Assembly (NCBI GenBank): GCA_905250885.1
Contig: CAJNOQ010000035.1
Coordinates: 1-64,000 of the forward strand
From: Didymodactylos carnosus
Taxonomy: Eukaryota > Rotifera > Eurotatoria > Philodinida > Philodinidae
Length of the DNA: 64,000 nucleotides
Reading direction: 5' to 3'
Below the pieces are notes generated by a model, which made no database searches, was not told where the DNA came from, and saw only the letters and a program-made list of their open reading frames with translations. This document shows positions 1-12,036 of this stretch, one piece after another (the first letter of the stretch is position 1; each line of letters begins with the position of its first letter). The position numbers and the translations under genes are program-made.

Positions 1-764
1 GGTAAAACAGAGTACATCTTGTTATTCTGACATAATTTGGGTGGATCTTGACTGGGTTATGAATTCTATAATTTTACTCAAAAATAGGTAAAAATGGGTT
101 ATTTCGCCTAATATAAGTTTTCACAAGATTTTTGAAAGTTAATTGAAAAACAAATGTCATGACGAGATTCAGCGTGGTCGATCGCCTATGTTTCCGTTCG
201 TTTTCAGACTTACCACACCTAAGGAGATATCGATCCTGGGGCTCTCAGGAAATCCGATGCCACATTCGAAGCAAGAAAAATTAAGAGTTCGCTTAGTTCC
301 CATTTTCGAGAGGACACATTGGACTATCTGCCTATGGAAAAAAACTGATAGACTGGTATCTCAGTTTCCGGAGATCCGGACTTGCTTTCAAAAGATTCCC
401 TAGAAAACCGGTCTTCTGAATGCTTTCGGAAAACTGTTTTGCTTATAAAAACATAGGCTATACTGTCCTCTTCTCATCGCTGAAAACCGCTGGTCTCTAG
501 CTTTTGTCGTCTTTGAGTTAATGATCATACGCTAATTAGTGTGTCTGGTATACAAAGAGTTAATGACTTTTCATAAACCTTTCGGTCTCTAAATCCAAAA
601 AAAGAAAAAACTGGTAGTTTGCAAAACTAATTGCTCTTACACTATGAAGTATCCTCTATCCGCTAATGACACTATTAAGTACAGCCGTTTACTGTTTTTT
701 GGGATCATTTTTTGAAAAAGAATGGTACAATAAACACCAGAATCACTCATATATTGATAAGAAC

Positions 765-857
765 CAGGGTTGCCAACCGCAGCGCTAGTATCAATGCGTT
801 TTTCTGAAAAAAAATCAGAAAAACGCATTGATACTAGCGCTGCGGTTGGCAACCCTG
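765..857. mobile_element. hAT-type palindromic MITE (fold-back)
   Basis: Two 43-bp arms (765-807 and 815-857) are exact reverse complements around a 7-A loop. The ends read CAGGGTTGCC...GGCAACCCTG, the CAGGG start typical of hAT elements. The element is flanked by an exact 8-bp direct repeat, ATAAGAAC (757-764 and 858-865), the target-site length of the hAT superfamily. There is no coding capacity, so it would have moved by a transposase supplied elsewhere. Identical arms suggest a recent insertion or repair of one arm from the other. Confidence 0.85.
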
Positions 858-1420
858 ATAAGAACTCAAAATTCTATATTATATGTATTTTCATTGGAGA
901 TGTTTTGTTATAACACTAACAACACTATTAGTAAAATATAAGAAAATTAAAAAGCAATCGGATACATTCATAAAAATAAAATATTTGAGAAAGAAAAAAC
1001 AAAATACACATAATATACTTTCACTACAAATATATATAAATTGTGTAGTAACATTTCAAATATAATTTATTTACCCTTTTAAAATGTAGTCTAGATTTCA
1101 CATTGAAATAGTCTCTTTTTCTTTCAAATAGTCTTCCATTCATTCTGAAAACATCACCTTGTCTCTAGTTCTAATCAAATAAAATTCTCACCCTCATATC
1201 TCAATGCAGTGTCGGTAATGATTTTAATCAACTTTCAGAACAAAATTCTTTTCTCTAATAGAATTCTGTATCAAGAAAAGCGTCTAGTTCAGATAACATG
1301 ATTTTTCTTATTTAATTTGTAACAGCAAAACACAGATAGATCTTCGTTTCATGACTACATTATATATTTTTAAACTTTAACTCTCATCTCTCCAGTCCAA
1401 TGACACTGAAATCGACTTAC

Positions 1421-1519
1421 CCCATTGCATCCGTGTCCAAACGTACCGAGACAATGAGCATTAGATAGCTTGTCCAAAACTATCACGCGACCACCATATG
1501 TTTGAAGTACGTTGTCTGC
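1421..1519 (-). pseudogene. Possible exon fragment of an FAD-dependent fumarate-reductase-like protein
   Basis: One minus-strand frame translates as a 30-odd residue segment with GGRVIVLDK followed by a glycine-rich stretch ending GHGCNG. This resembles the part of the fumarate reductase/succinate dehydrogenase-type FAD fold where a beta strand ending in LLDK or LLEK leads to a GGNS..SGING loop. The segment is followed by a good donor (GTAAGT, 1415-1420). The expected upstream dinucleotide-binding exon and the downstream exon were not found, so this is either a relic or one exon of a gene I cannot trace. The match is by eye only. Confidence 0.3.
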
Positions 1520-4500
1520 CCATTAGCCAACTGAGTCATGCTGCTCGCTACATTATCTATTGAAGCATCGATTTCTGTCAAATGCTTGATATGACAGGTT
1601 TTCAACCTTTTCTTTCCTTTCCAGTGATATTACTTTTTTTTCGTTAGCCCGTTTTATTATGCATAATATGACTCTTTCTTTTCCTTTCTGATCATTCTGA
1701 TCATTCATCTTTTTATTTAGTTGATACACATAAAAATATAGACGAACATTGTTATCGTTCGGGGAGTTTTTATCTTTCCTTCGTTGTTTTATTTCTGTTT
1801 TAAATAAACTTCGGTGATTCACCAAAACAGGGTACAAGCCGAGTGATACCAGACTCCTATCCCTCGTGTAATCCGTGAATGTTTCATAGAGCACCAAAAA
1901 TGACGCATGACGAATAATTGACAATTTTTCAGTGACTCATCGGATAAAACTGACTCGTATAAACAAGTTTCACACTAAATTTTCATAGCATTACATGTAC
2001 AAAAACGTGTTGTCTGAAAGTCGTTGTAGAAATTGTGAGCCCCATACCAGCTTTTCGTCAAACTATGCATTCATTCTTAAGTTTAGTGAGTTACTTTATG
2101 CTATCTATATAGATGTAGTATATACAGACAAACATTTGGGCTGAATCTGGGCATCTGTAAAGATTTGAACCTTCACCACACTGAGGACAACTCAGTGTTG
2201 GAAAAATCATCTAACATGAAAAATAATTTTATTTCTCACAAAATAGTGGTCGAAACAAAAAACTTTTTCAACGTTGTATAATTAAACGAGCCTATATCCA
2301 TAGTCTGTATCGCTCTTATTTCAAATTTCACAAGATTTATCAAAAAAAATTTTTTACCTCATGTCTCTGCGTTATTAGGTTAGTTTTTCACTGTTTTCCC
2401 ACGGTCCTTAGCACGAGGAACAAAACTTTGTATGCCATTAAATAACCCATAGTTCGAAGTGTATATCCCACCATTTGAATTAGGAACTTTCGATTTTTAA
2501 CCTAATGTCCGCCTGAATATCCCCCTGTGAGGAACCTATATTTCCCCTAATTATAAGTCCTTGAGTTGATTGTATGCGTGCGTTAAGATCTGTAGTATTA
2601 CTCTTTTATTCGACTACTCTTTATCACAAACTACAAAAAACTAACTTCACACAAGAAAAATACTAATATATATATGTACTACTGCATGCACAAAAGATAA
2701 GAACCAAAAAAGAACAAAGCGAGGAAAGAACAAAAACGGACAAAGAACAGAACAGAACAACAGAGAGTGATCCTACCGGAAGAAGTACATACAGGACAGA
2801 CAGGTTGTGACAAAGAATCGTCACACCCCCGTGCTGCATTATAACTTTATAACTGAATTTCAATTCATTGATGCGTAGCAGCGTGTCCCTTTTTGCTTAT
2901 TAATAAAAGTAAAATAAAGTTACAAAAATTATTAAAGTAAAATTTGCACACACGTCATTTCAGTTAGCTTTGTAACATCATTAAAATACGAAACTGTATT
3001 AATTTATAATAAACAATCAAACAGCAATAAAAGAACGAATCTAAAATGAGTTTCTTTTGTTTTATTGCTACAAGGTTGATTTAACGCGCAAATGGCTTGT
3101 GAAAAAATATATGATGTTTTTACTCAAGTTCAGAAGAAAAATTTAATTTTGAAAATGCATTTTTGTGCAGAATAGGAAAAAAAGAAACCGTAATGGTTAG
3201 AACATGTTGTGAACTTATTTTGCTTTCTGTCAATCACGCATAATTTACCTTTTGTGATGATTAATACTTGCATAAAACATAACAATATTATTTACATCAT
3301 ACAGTGCTAGTTTTGTCATTGTTGTGCAATTTTTCTGATCAACGTAAGCAAAGTTTCCGTATAAAAGTAGCTTCTTTTTGGCAAAGCTAACTATTATCGA
3401 TCACAGTTAGGTACCTCTCTTTCTGGGTACTTCGCAAAATCTTCCATTTATAATAAATATTTAACTATCCACATGGCTTTACTTCTCACTTATATAAAAT
3501 AGGTCAGTAACGTCTTAAAACAGACACATCAAACTGCTTTATAAACGCTATTAAACTTTATTTTCTTTTAGACTGACGCAACTGTTATTTAACTGTGCAA
3601 CAACTGTTATTTAAGAGGATGGTAACGATGCAATCTGGTGAATCATTGACGGTGAGAAGTTAATGTCTTGTATCTCTTACTTCCGACACATAGTAGGTGT
3701 CAATTACTATCTTTAACTGTAAACAGTCTCATGCCTCACTGATAAATAATGAAAACATTTATTGGTGTAGAACGTCACTTTTATTCATCTGTCTTAACAA
3801 AACATTGAATGGAAAATAGGTCCTTGATTTTCCAATTAATTACCGTCCGTTTTTGAGCTGTTATCTTTTTTGTCTGGCTGTTCAACACTATATATACTCT
3901 AAAAAAGAGGACTTCTTCAGAAAACTGAAACTATGTTTTTCATTTTTCCCAAATAGGGATCTGATGTGAGTTTTCTGAAAATTTCCAAAACTGATTTTTT
4001 CATTTTCCGGAAGAACAGAAATTCAGTTTTGCATTTTTTCAGGTCCCTATTTGGGACATTTGTTTTCCAGAAAACATCAGGTCGAAAAACACATTTCTGT
4101 TCTTCGACTTTTTCATAAATCTGGATTTTAATTCCTCTTTTCACCAGCCAACTTTTTTTAATCAATACGATATCTGTGATCATATGTAGAATTATTGTTT
4201 TATTCAGTATAAATATTGTCAACTGGAAACCTGCGCAAGTAGAGAAAACTATGTAACCCATATCTTAACTCGACCGCCATTTGGAATCTCATTCAATCCG
4301 GTCGAATCAGATTCCAAACATCGTAGGTACTCGACTCGTTGGTTTCGAGTCGAATTTTAGTCAAGAACAAATATCTTCTCGAAGTGTGCACATTGTTGTA
4401 CATAAACAGAACTTTTTGAGAATAAGTTTAAGCTTCTGTAAGAAAAGATCATGCCCTTTACCTATATTCGGAATGATTGAAATATGTGATTTTCTTTTCC

Positions 4501-5562
4501 TTTTTCAACTTCGAGATCTTCGGAAAAGTCAAAAGAAATATTGTGTTTTCCAAATCTTGAAAAACAAAATTTCTGAAAAACTAAAATGAGCCGAAAAACT
4601 AAAATGAGACAAAAACTCAATTTTTATTGAAAAATAGAAATTAAGTTCTTCATATCTCAAAGAACTTAAATGAGATATCTTCAATTCGTTCTCTGAAAAT
4701 ACGAAGAACGCGTTTTTTTTAGAGTGTACTTTTGATTTCTCAAACATATTCGATAGCCGTGAAGTTTGGAACGAGTCTGTTCTAGCGCAGTCAACTGACT
4801 TTTGTCTCATACTTTTTTTACCATCGATACTGAATATACGATTATCTGGTAGCTTTCTGAACATCTAAACGGTATAAGCAATAGCAGCTGCCATCACAGC
4901 AATACCGACGATTGTTGGTGTTTGTGTATGTGACGTACAGCAAGTACGAGCAGAGTATTTTTTTGTTGTTTAGTGGAACAAAAGGCAATGAGAGTATGAT
5001 ATTGTTTACTCGGAGTTTGTATTAAGTTTCCAAGTCCTCATTAAAAAAAAAGAACCCTCTTCAAACCGTTCGGTACGTCTGTTTTGTATTTGTTCTTTAG
5101 TACGTATTGTTCATGGATCAGTTTTGTACGTATCAGACGGTACACGATAGATAGTTATCTATAGCAAAGGTGTAGTCTCCATCCATGAAACAAAATTTTT
5201 CTTTACTATTGATCTTTTACTTATTTGTCTTTCTGTACTCTTGTTTATTGTTGGCAAAATTGCTTGTTTATAGTGCTACAGTGAGTCCGCGACTCTTTGC
5301 ATTTATTTTTCTCTTTCTTTCAATAAAACGTTTAAAAGAAATTTTCGATATTTTTTTCTTTTTCGCTCTCTTGTTTCACACACATTTCCTATGCTGTTGT
5401 TATAGGCTAATTTCTAACTTTTTGGTTCTTATTCTTACTATTGTGGGCCCTTTCTTAACGATTTTACGTATATGTTTGTTTTCGATCTACTTTTAAATCC
5501 CTTACGATAATGTGTTTATAATGAGAATCGACAAATTTGATTAATGCAAATCACATGTTCTA

Positions 5563-6268
5563 TCGGGTGGCCAAGAATAAATGGTCCTCGTATTTTGCTT
5601 ATAATTTCTTTTCTTTTCAATCCTTAGACTTGATTGTTTTTCCAAAAGATGTGCTGTCAAATTCTCTACAAATTTGATCAAACTTGTCTCTATAAAACGT
5701 TAAGGAGAAAAATGAAACGAAGAATACTCAACATGATGAGAAGGACCAACTTTCTAAGCCGAAAGATCGTTTTATTCCACCACTTTCATTGAGTTGGATG
5801 ATAAAAAGAAGAGAATATACGCATTTTGTAGGCCTTGAAAAGTTCTACCAATCAGTATTAGGTGCACAATGCAAAATCAATCTTTAAGATTTTGGTTACT
5901 TTGAGGTGAATTTTGAAATGTTAGTTTTTTCATAGCTCACTTATATTTGAATGAATTGTAAACTGCATAAAGAGAAAGAGCGCACTTCAAAGTACTCAGA
6001 AATATCTTTACTTTTATTTCATTGTCTTTAGAGTTCCTTAAAATATTCCAAAATTTGTAAAACAAAATAGCTTAGAAAGTTGGTCCTTTTCGTCATGTTG
6101 AGTATTCTTCGTTACATTTTTCTCCTTAACATTTTATAGAGACAAGTTTGATCAAGTTTTGTAGAGAATTTGACGGCGCATCTTTTTGGAAGATTAATCA
6201 AGTCTAAGGATTGAAAAGAAAAGAAATTATGAGCAAAATACGAGAACCATTTATTCTGAGCCACCTGA
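5563..6268. mobile_element. TA-flanked TIR element (Tc1/mariner-like MITE), copy 1
   Basis: Long imperfect terminal inverted repeats of about 210 bp start TCGGGTGGCC on the left and TCAGGTGGCT on the reverse complement of the right end. A TA dinucleotide lies outside both ends (5561-5562 and 6269-6270), as expected for Tc1/mariner-type insertion. No transposase frame is present. A second, diverged copy with the same ends lies at 53235-54065. Confidence 0.7.
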
Positions 6269-6829
6269 TATTACCAAAACCGTTCATGCTAAATTTTGTA
6301 ACCATTTGTCAATAATGGAATAGTTGTCCATCTAGCAATGTGCTTAGTTTACACATGGTTATAATATTCTCGTCTTTCCTCTCATTTGGAAGAAAATTTT
6401 TGATAAATTTATTGCTTAAAATACGTTCGATTCTGACTCGTTTTACACTCTTGTTCACAAAATTGAGCAAAGTATTGTTCAAAATTCTCTTTCATGTGTC
6501 GCTCTTTTGGACCTGCTATTGCCACAATTTCTGCTTATATTGATCAAATTACAAACGACTTTCAATGACATCCAGCATCTTTTCGAATAATATCATCATC
6601 AAAGTTATTTATGTCTTCTACGAGAGCTTTTAAAGATTTCAAGAGTAATATTGCAGTAGACTAGTATACAATATGACAAGAGGTGTGCATAAGATTATGT
6701 AGTTGTTTGTCATATAGAGTTCCTAATCTTTTGAATGCATCTTTCGTATATTGCTGATTCGATGATAATCTCATACTTTAGACTCTTCCTAACTTTAGAA
6801 GATCTTTCACTTGTTCTTTGAATGTAAAG

Positions 6830-7142
6830 TAGAGATGTGCAACCCGACCCGACCCGAAGGTTGGGCACGGGTCGGGTATGGGTTCTATTTTTTTTTAATT
6901 TATCCGAAAACCAGGGGGTTCTAGTTGAAAACCCATAAAATTTTAGTGATAAAATACAGGAGTTTAGCTAAAATAGATGAAGATTTAAAAAGAATTACAA
7001 TGATAATTTGACATCTTCAGCTGAAAAACAAAACTTTTTAGCTCGAAAAAAAAAAGGAAAAAATTTTTAGGTATAAGTCGGGTACAGGTACAAAGTTCTC
7101 GGATCGGGTCGAGTACGAAAATGGTACCGGTGCACATCTCTA
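6830..7142. mobile_element. hAT-type MITE with TAGAGATGTGCA ends
   Basis: The ends TAGAGATGTGCA and TGCACATCTCTA are reverse complements. The flanks carry an 8-bp near-exact direct repeat (ATGTAAAG at 6822-6829, ACGTAAAG at 7143-7150), the hAT target-site length. Just inside the left end is a short tandem run of CCCGA units, mirrored by GGGTCG-type units near the right end; such subterminal repeats commonly bind hAT transposases. There is no coding capacity. Confidence 0.8.
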
Positions 7143-7429
7143 ACGTAAAGATTGATTACAATACACAAAGTCGACTACAGTCTTAGCTTATCGATCATAC
7201 TTCATCGCTTACAGTAGATATGAATGACTGTCTGCAATCATAATACTGACAAATAGGTAAAACGTTTAATGGCTTCAGAGAAATAAATTGAACTTCTGAG
7301 ACAATTTTAGGAGAAAAGAAGAGACGATGTCTTTTTATTACTATATTGAATGAAAAATGTATAAGTAGATCTATTTCGGACTAATATTTCTTCGTACTGA
7401 GTATTGTACGACTAATATATCTAAAATTT

Positions 7430-7592
7430 CTCCATAGAAAAGTATAATTTTTGATACAAAGAATTTACTTTCCGTTGATTACATAAAAATACATTCCTAC
7501 TAACCACTTTCTTATATAGGGATTTACTTTCCACTGATTATCTGGACGAATAGCAATGAATGAGCAAATGAATATTCATTGCGACAATCAAT
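7430..7592 (+). repeat. Left inverted repeat flanking the promoter and first exon of the RING/TPR gene
   Basis: About 160 bp that recur as reverse complement at 8050-8211, nearly 90% alike by eye. Both arms contain a repeated core close to ATTTACTTTCCGTTGATT and a block containing the palindrome AATGAATATTCATT. Together the arms enclose the TATA box, the start codon and exon 1 of the downstream gene. Confidence 0.8.
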
Positions 7593-7801
7593 AAATTTCC
7601 AAGCGAAACAAACAAACATCAACGAACGATAAACCAAATTTTTAATTGGGAACGAGCAATGTTCAATAACTCTAGATACTGAGTAATGAGAAATGCTGAT
7701 AACGTAGAGCAGTAATCACGATTTTTAACGTAGTTACTTATTCGGGAACTAGAGTAGTCATCAGCTGATAACCTTTGTAAAAATATGTAAATAAAGGTGT
7801 G

Positions 7802-7809
7802 TATATAAA
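7802..7809 (+). promoter_or_regulatory. TATA box of the RING/TPR gene
   Basis: TATATAAA lies 41 bases upstream of the ATG at 7850. A start of transcription about 30 bases downstream would give a 5' leader of roughly 15-20 bases. It lies inside the inverted-repeat-bounded segment 7430-8211. Confidence 0.45.
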
Positions 7810-7849
7810 GGTAGAGATACACAACTCTCTTCTCACACTGTTTTTAACA

Positions 7850-10763
7850 ATGGCTGAATATGTTGAATCTACACATGACAAAGACAACTATGTTGAATCT
7901 ACACATGACAAAGACAACTATGTTGAATCTACACATGACAAAGACAACTATGTTGAATCTACACATAGCGAAGAAAACCATGTTACCTCGGTTATCAATA
8001 TTCTGTCAAACGTAAAACTCATAATAGTTTTTTTCTAATAATATATTGGTCGTCGCAATGAATATTCATTTGCTCATTCATTGCTATTCGTCCAAATAAT
8101 CAGTGAAAAGTAAATCTCTGTATAAGAAACTGGCTAGGAGGAATATATTTTTATGTAATCAACGGAAAGTGAATCCTCTGTAGCAAAAATTATGCTTTTC
8201 TATGATGAAAAACTAATTAAAATAGAAATTAATCAACGGCCAGTAAATCCGCGGACAGTAAATTGCGTACTCACTATTTCGAAGTGAAAATTTTTTCGAT
8301 GGTCTGATGCTTTTAACAAGATTATCTGTCGCAACTGACGTTATACTAACACTATTTCTCTTTATTTTTAGACGTCATCAGATATTGATATTCAAAAGTT
8401 ATTAGAGTGTTCAATATGTTGTGATTATCTTCAGGAAGTTCGTGAAACACCCTGTTGTCATATTTTACTTTGTCATTCGTGTTTAACATCATGGTGTAAG
8501 AGTTCAGGCTCGAATGCCAGTTGTCCTGGATGTCGTACAATACTCAGTACGAATCAGTGCAAAGAAAATATTCCGATTCAACGTTTTGTCGACAGTATGC
8601 CATTTGATTGTCCATATAAAATCGATGGATGTTCAGCTCGGATACCACGCTCAGAATTAGAAAAACATAAAAAATTATGTGAACATCATCCGACAAATCT
8701 CAAAAATGCACAAAAGACAAAGTTAACAAAATTAAATCAAACAAGAGATATGTTAGCTAAACGATATGACGAATATAAATCGATGAAACAACAAAAACAA
8801 AAGCAAACTGTTCGTAAACCTCTTGCAACTGAATTATATGATCTTGCCAAAAAATTTCGTATTGAATGTGAATATAAACTGGCTCAAAAATCGATTCAAG
8901 AGTGTCTGGATGTTATGGGAAATGACAAAGAACTTGAAGAATTAAATATGAATGCTAAAATAGAAGCAGCAACTATTGAAAAATTCCTTGGGCAATATGA
9001 TAAATCTCTTCAATTATACGCCGACGCATTGATGTTGGCAAAGACAAAAGTGGAATTAAAACAAACGGTTGTCGAATTACAAATGGAACAAGGACATATT
9101 TACGTGAAAATGGGAAAGTATAATGCGGCAAATCAAGCGTATGAAAATGCTCTAACGACGACAAATGAATTTGACGATAGACAAACAAATAAAATATTAG
9201 ATAAAGCTCAAATATTGAATGCAATGGGAATAGTGGCAAAAAAATGTTCAGAGGTTCGTTTGACAACTTTTAATCAAATAAAAATCATATTCATCGTTGT
9301 GTTTTAGTATGACAAAGCTATTAAAGCGTATACAGAAGCAATGAATATAGTTGATGAACAATCGTCATTATGGTCTGAAATTGTGTCAAATTTAGCTGGT
9401 AAAAGACATAATCATCTGTTTCTTCTTGCTAAATCAGATCTTTTCTCTCTTGTGATGAACAATCATCATATATTCTACGAAATTTGCTCTTTACTTTTAA
9501 GATGTTCATCGTAAAAAGGGATCATATAAGGAGGCACGTGATTTATATGTTCATTCATTGAAACAAATGGAAGCGTTGCACGGTAGTAGTCATCCACAAA
9601 TTGCCGATATTTACAATAATTTGGCTATGTTAGCCAAGAAAGAAGGAAAATATTTGGAAGCTCTGGGATACTTGAAAACTGCCTTAAAAATAGGAAAACA
9701 TTTTTATGGTGCACAACATCCATCGATTGGAATGTATTTAACAAACATGGGTGATATTTACAGAAAAGTAAGTTATAAAACTACTTTGCTACTAAATGTA
9801 ACTCGTTTATTTTGTTTTAATAGCAAGGAGACTATACAAAAGCAGAAGTTATCTATAAAGAAGCCATTTCAACACTAGAAAAAGCATTAGGTCGAGATCA
9901 TGTCGAAGTAGCTGAAGTTTTAAACTCAATGGGTTTAGTACTGAAGAAAAGAGCAGGTAATTTTTTTTTCAATAATTATTTTACCGATTATATGGCACAT
10001 TCTTTCATTACTAAAGATTATGCTGGTGCTGAAGAATTGTACAAACGTGCCATTTCAATTATTCAATTAACGTTTGGAAATCAAGAACATTACAAACTGG
10101 GAATTTATTTAAATAATCTAGGTGATTTAGACAGAAAACGAAATAGATTTGACTCAGCATTATCAACTTATGAACGTGCTTTAAAATCGATTGAAAAAAC
10201 ACTGGGAGCAGAACATTCGGAAGCAGCAGAAATCATGCACAACATTGGGCTAGTTAAACATCAATTAGGTATACAGAAAATATAAGAGAAGAAGCGTTGC
10301 AACTAAAATAAACTTCTGTCTGCTTTCAGGTGATTACAGCGAAGCTTGCAAACTGTACGAGTCTGCCATGGCTATAATAAAACAAGAGTTTGGAGATAAA
10401 CACTACAAGTATGGAATGTATATCAACTCGATGGGTTTGAGTTTAGCTATGATGGATGATTACTCCCGCGCATATGATGCTATGAAACAATCATTACAAA
10501 TATTACTTCAAACATTGGGTCGTGATCATATTGAAGTGTGTGATGTTTACGCAAGTTTGGGCGACGTTTGCATGAAATTGGTGGCAGAAGGTAAAGAAAA
10601 AGAAAAACAAACAAAATTAGACGAAGCAAAGAAATATTATACGGAATCATTGAGAATCGTACAGGGAACGTTTGGCGAAGAACATACAAAGACGAGACAA
10701 TTTCAATCACTCTTGTATATCGTTGACAACTATATGGAATTAGCATTTATGGGAACAGGATAA
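7850..10763 (+). CDS. RING finger / TRAF-type zinc finger / TPR protein, probable E3 ubiquitin ligase
   Basis: Seven exons join in frame: 7850-8011, 8372-9253, 9308-9398, 9502-9767, 9824-9956, 10017-10268 and 10330-10763, giving 739 residues. Exon 1 encodes four 10-residue repeats of VESTHDKDNY type. A C3HC4 RING follows (C67, C70, C82 or C83, H84, C88, C91, C105, C108), then a TRAF/SIAH-type zinc finger (C134, C141, H153, C157). From about residue 215 to the end come tandem TPRs of kinesin-light-chain/nephrocystin-3 type, with recurring NNLG and Y..A signatures. The RING suggests ubiquitin transfer, with the TPRs choosing the substrate; the substrate cannot be told from sequence. The weakest part is the joining of exon 1 to the RING exon across a 360-bp intron, although phase 0 fits on both sides. 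A shorter protein starting within exon 2 is the alternative. Confidence 0.85.
7859..7978 (+). repeat. Four tandem 30-bp units in exon 1
   Basis: Four head-to-tail 30-bp units; the first three are identical and the fourth is diverged. The period is a multiple of three, so each encodes ten residues (VESTHDKDNY; the last VESTHSEENH). Identity of three copies points to recent unit duplication. Confidence 0.9.
8012..8371 (+). other. First intron of the RING/TPR gene, largely repeat-derived
   Basis: A 360-bp GT-AG intron, far longer than the others in this gene (54-103 bp). It is mostly the right-hand inverted repeat (8050-8211), continuing into further copies of the same ATTTACTG(T/G)CCG-like core up to about 8270. 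Confidence 0.65.
8050..8211 (-). repeat. Right inverted repeat in the first intron of the RING/TPR gene
   Basis: Reverse complement of 7430-7592 with scattered differences. It lies wholly within the first intron, so the pair brackets promoter and exon 1 without touching the conserved RING exon. Confidence 0.8.
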
Positions 10764-10956
10764 ACGTATCAATTAGTACTTTATGAAGAAAACTGTTGAA
10801 CTTGTAATATATTTAAAAATGTTTTTTCAAAAATTATTTTTATTCGTATTTATTATGGCTTCGTTTCTATGTATATTTTCATTGAATACACTTCGTTTCA
10901 ATTACAAATATGCTAATATCATTTCTAACAACAAATAGATATCTATAGCTCAATGA

Positions 10957-11330
10957 AGACGACGGTGCTGAGTTGGTCCGTGGACTGATGCCATTGGCTG
11001 CATGAAAAAGTGATTTTTGGTGAACACTTGATCGGATGAAAAGTTCACAGAAATTCACTTTCGAGCTTTTAGTGATAAATCTAAAAGTCTCGAAGTTTCG
11101 AACTAAGAAATCAAAGTTTCGGCTGGATCCTTCCGCTTAATTCTGAGAAAACCCATATTGAGGGCGCTGTTTTGCTTTTTTCTCAGAATTGACTGGAAGA
11201 ATTCAGCCGATCTTTTAGATTTATCGCTACAAGCTCGAAAGTGAATTTCTGTGAACTTTCCATCCAATCAATTTCAGTGAATTACTTTTTCATGCATCAG
11301 TCCACGAACCAAATTCAGAATCGACGACCA
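10957..11330. mobile_element. Fold-back MITE-like inverted repeat
   Basis: Two arms of roughly 130-150 bp, sharing blocks such as TCACAGAAATTCACTTTCGA and CGTGGACTGATGC in opposite orientation, meet at a central region that is itself palindromic (TTCTGAGAAAA / TTTTCTCAGAA). A target-site duplication could not be fixed by eye, so superfamily is open and ends are approximate. Confidence 0.6.
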
Positions 11331-12036
11331 ATAATTTCAGTTATCAGCATACCAAATCACATAATAGAAAACTATTAAGTAAGAGGATATCTCTTTTCGC
11401 ATATGCATATCTTTCTGTTCTCGTTCTTTTCTATCGACGTGCTGAGACGAAAATACGTCTGCATATGGGATATCTAAGGTGGAAAGAGATATCTCTTTAG
11501 TTGCTACCCAATAATGACAGAACAAGCTATAGACTTCATTGTGAAAACACACAATCATTCAGTTGTTTTTTCTGGTATTGGATAACGTCCCGTGTCAAAA
11601 AAATTAGACGATTCATATCAATTCAGTCAGATTTTTGTTTTCTGTCTTAATTTCACAGAAAGTTCACAGAAATTCAGTCGCGAAATTTTAAAAACGTGTT
11701 CTGCCAAAGCTGATTGCAGATTCGGACTCTCCATAATCAGTTACCTTGTACAGAATAAGTGTTGAGCTGGGGTACTCTCAAAAATTTTCTTAGTCTCATT
11801 CAGTCCTTGGTCGCCCTATGCAGATGAAAAGTCGTTCGAGGGGTGCGGCGGTTACTGGAAAATAGGCCCTCGTCGAAGGCTCGACTCGTCGGAATACGTA
11901 GATTTGTAGAGTTTATTCTCTGATTAAAGTAAGACATAGCATAATTCTGTACGACCATCAAGTTACTAGTGTTTTCTTACAAGCCTTAACATGCTTTAAC
12001 AAATGCACGGCGTTTTTCTCAAAATCGCTGTTTTCA

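Larger units (their letters stand above)
1..7429. other. Gene-poor stretch with small DNA transposons
   Basis: I find no convincing complete gene here. The stretch holds a palindromic hAT-type element (765-857), a TA-flanked MITE (5563-6268), a second hAT-type MITE (6830-7142) and a weak coding-like fragment on the minus strand (1421-1519). The open frames present are short, rich in Phe, Leu, Ile and Lys, have no recognisable domain and look like chance frames in AT-rich DNA. Around 3945-4070 there is a weak inverted repeat built on a 'ccctatttggga'-like core. Confidence 0.6.

Noticed and set aside
637-852. Minus-strand open frame of 71 codons
   Set aside because: It runs through the palindromic hAT-type element and has no domain; a by-product of the repeat.
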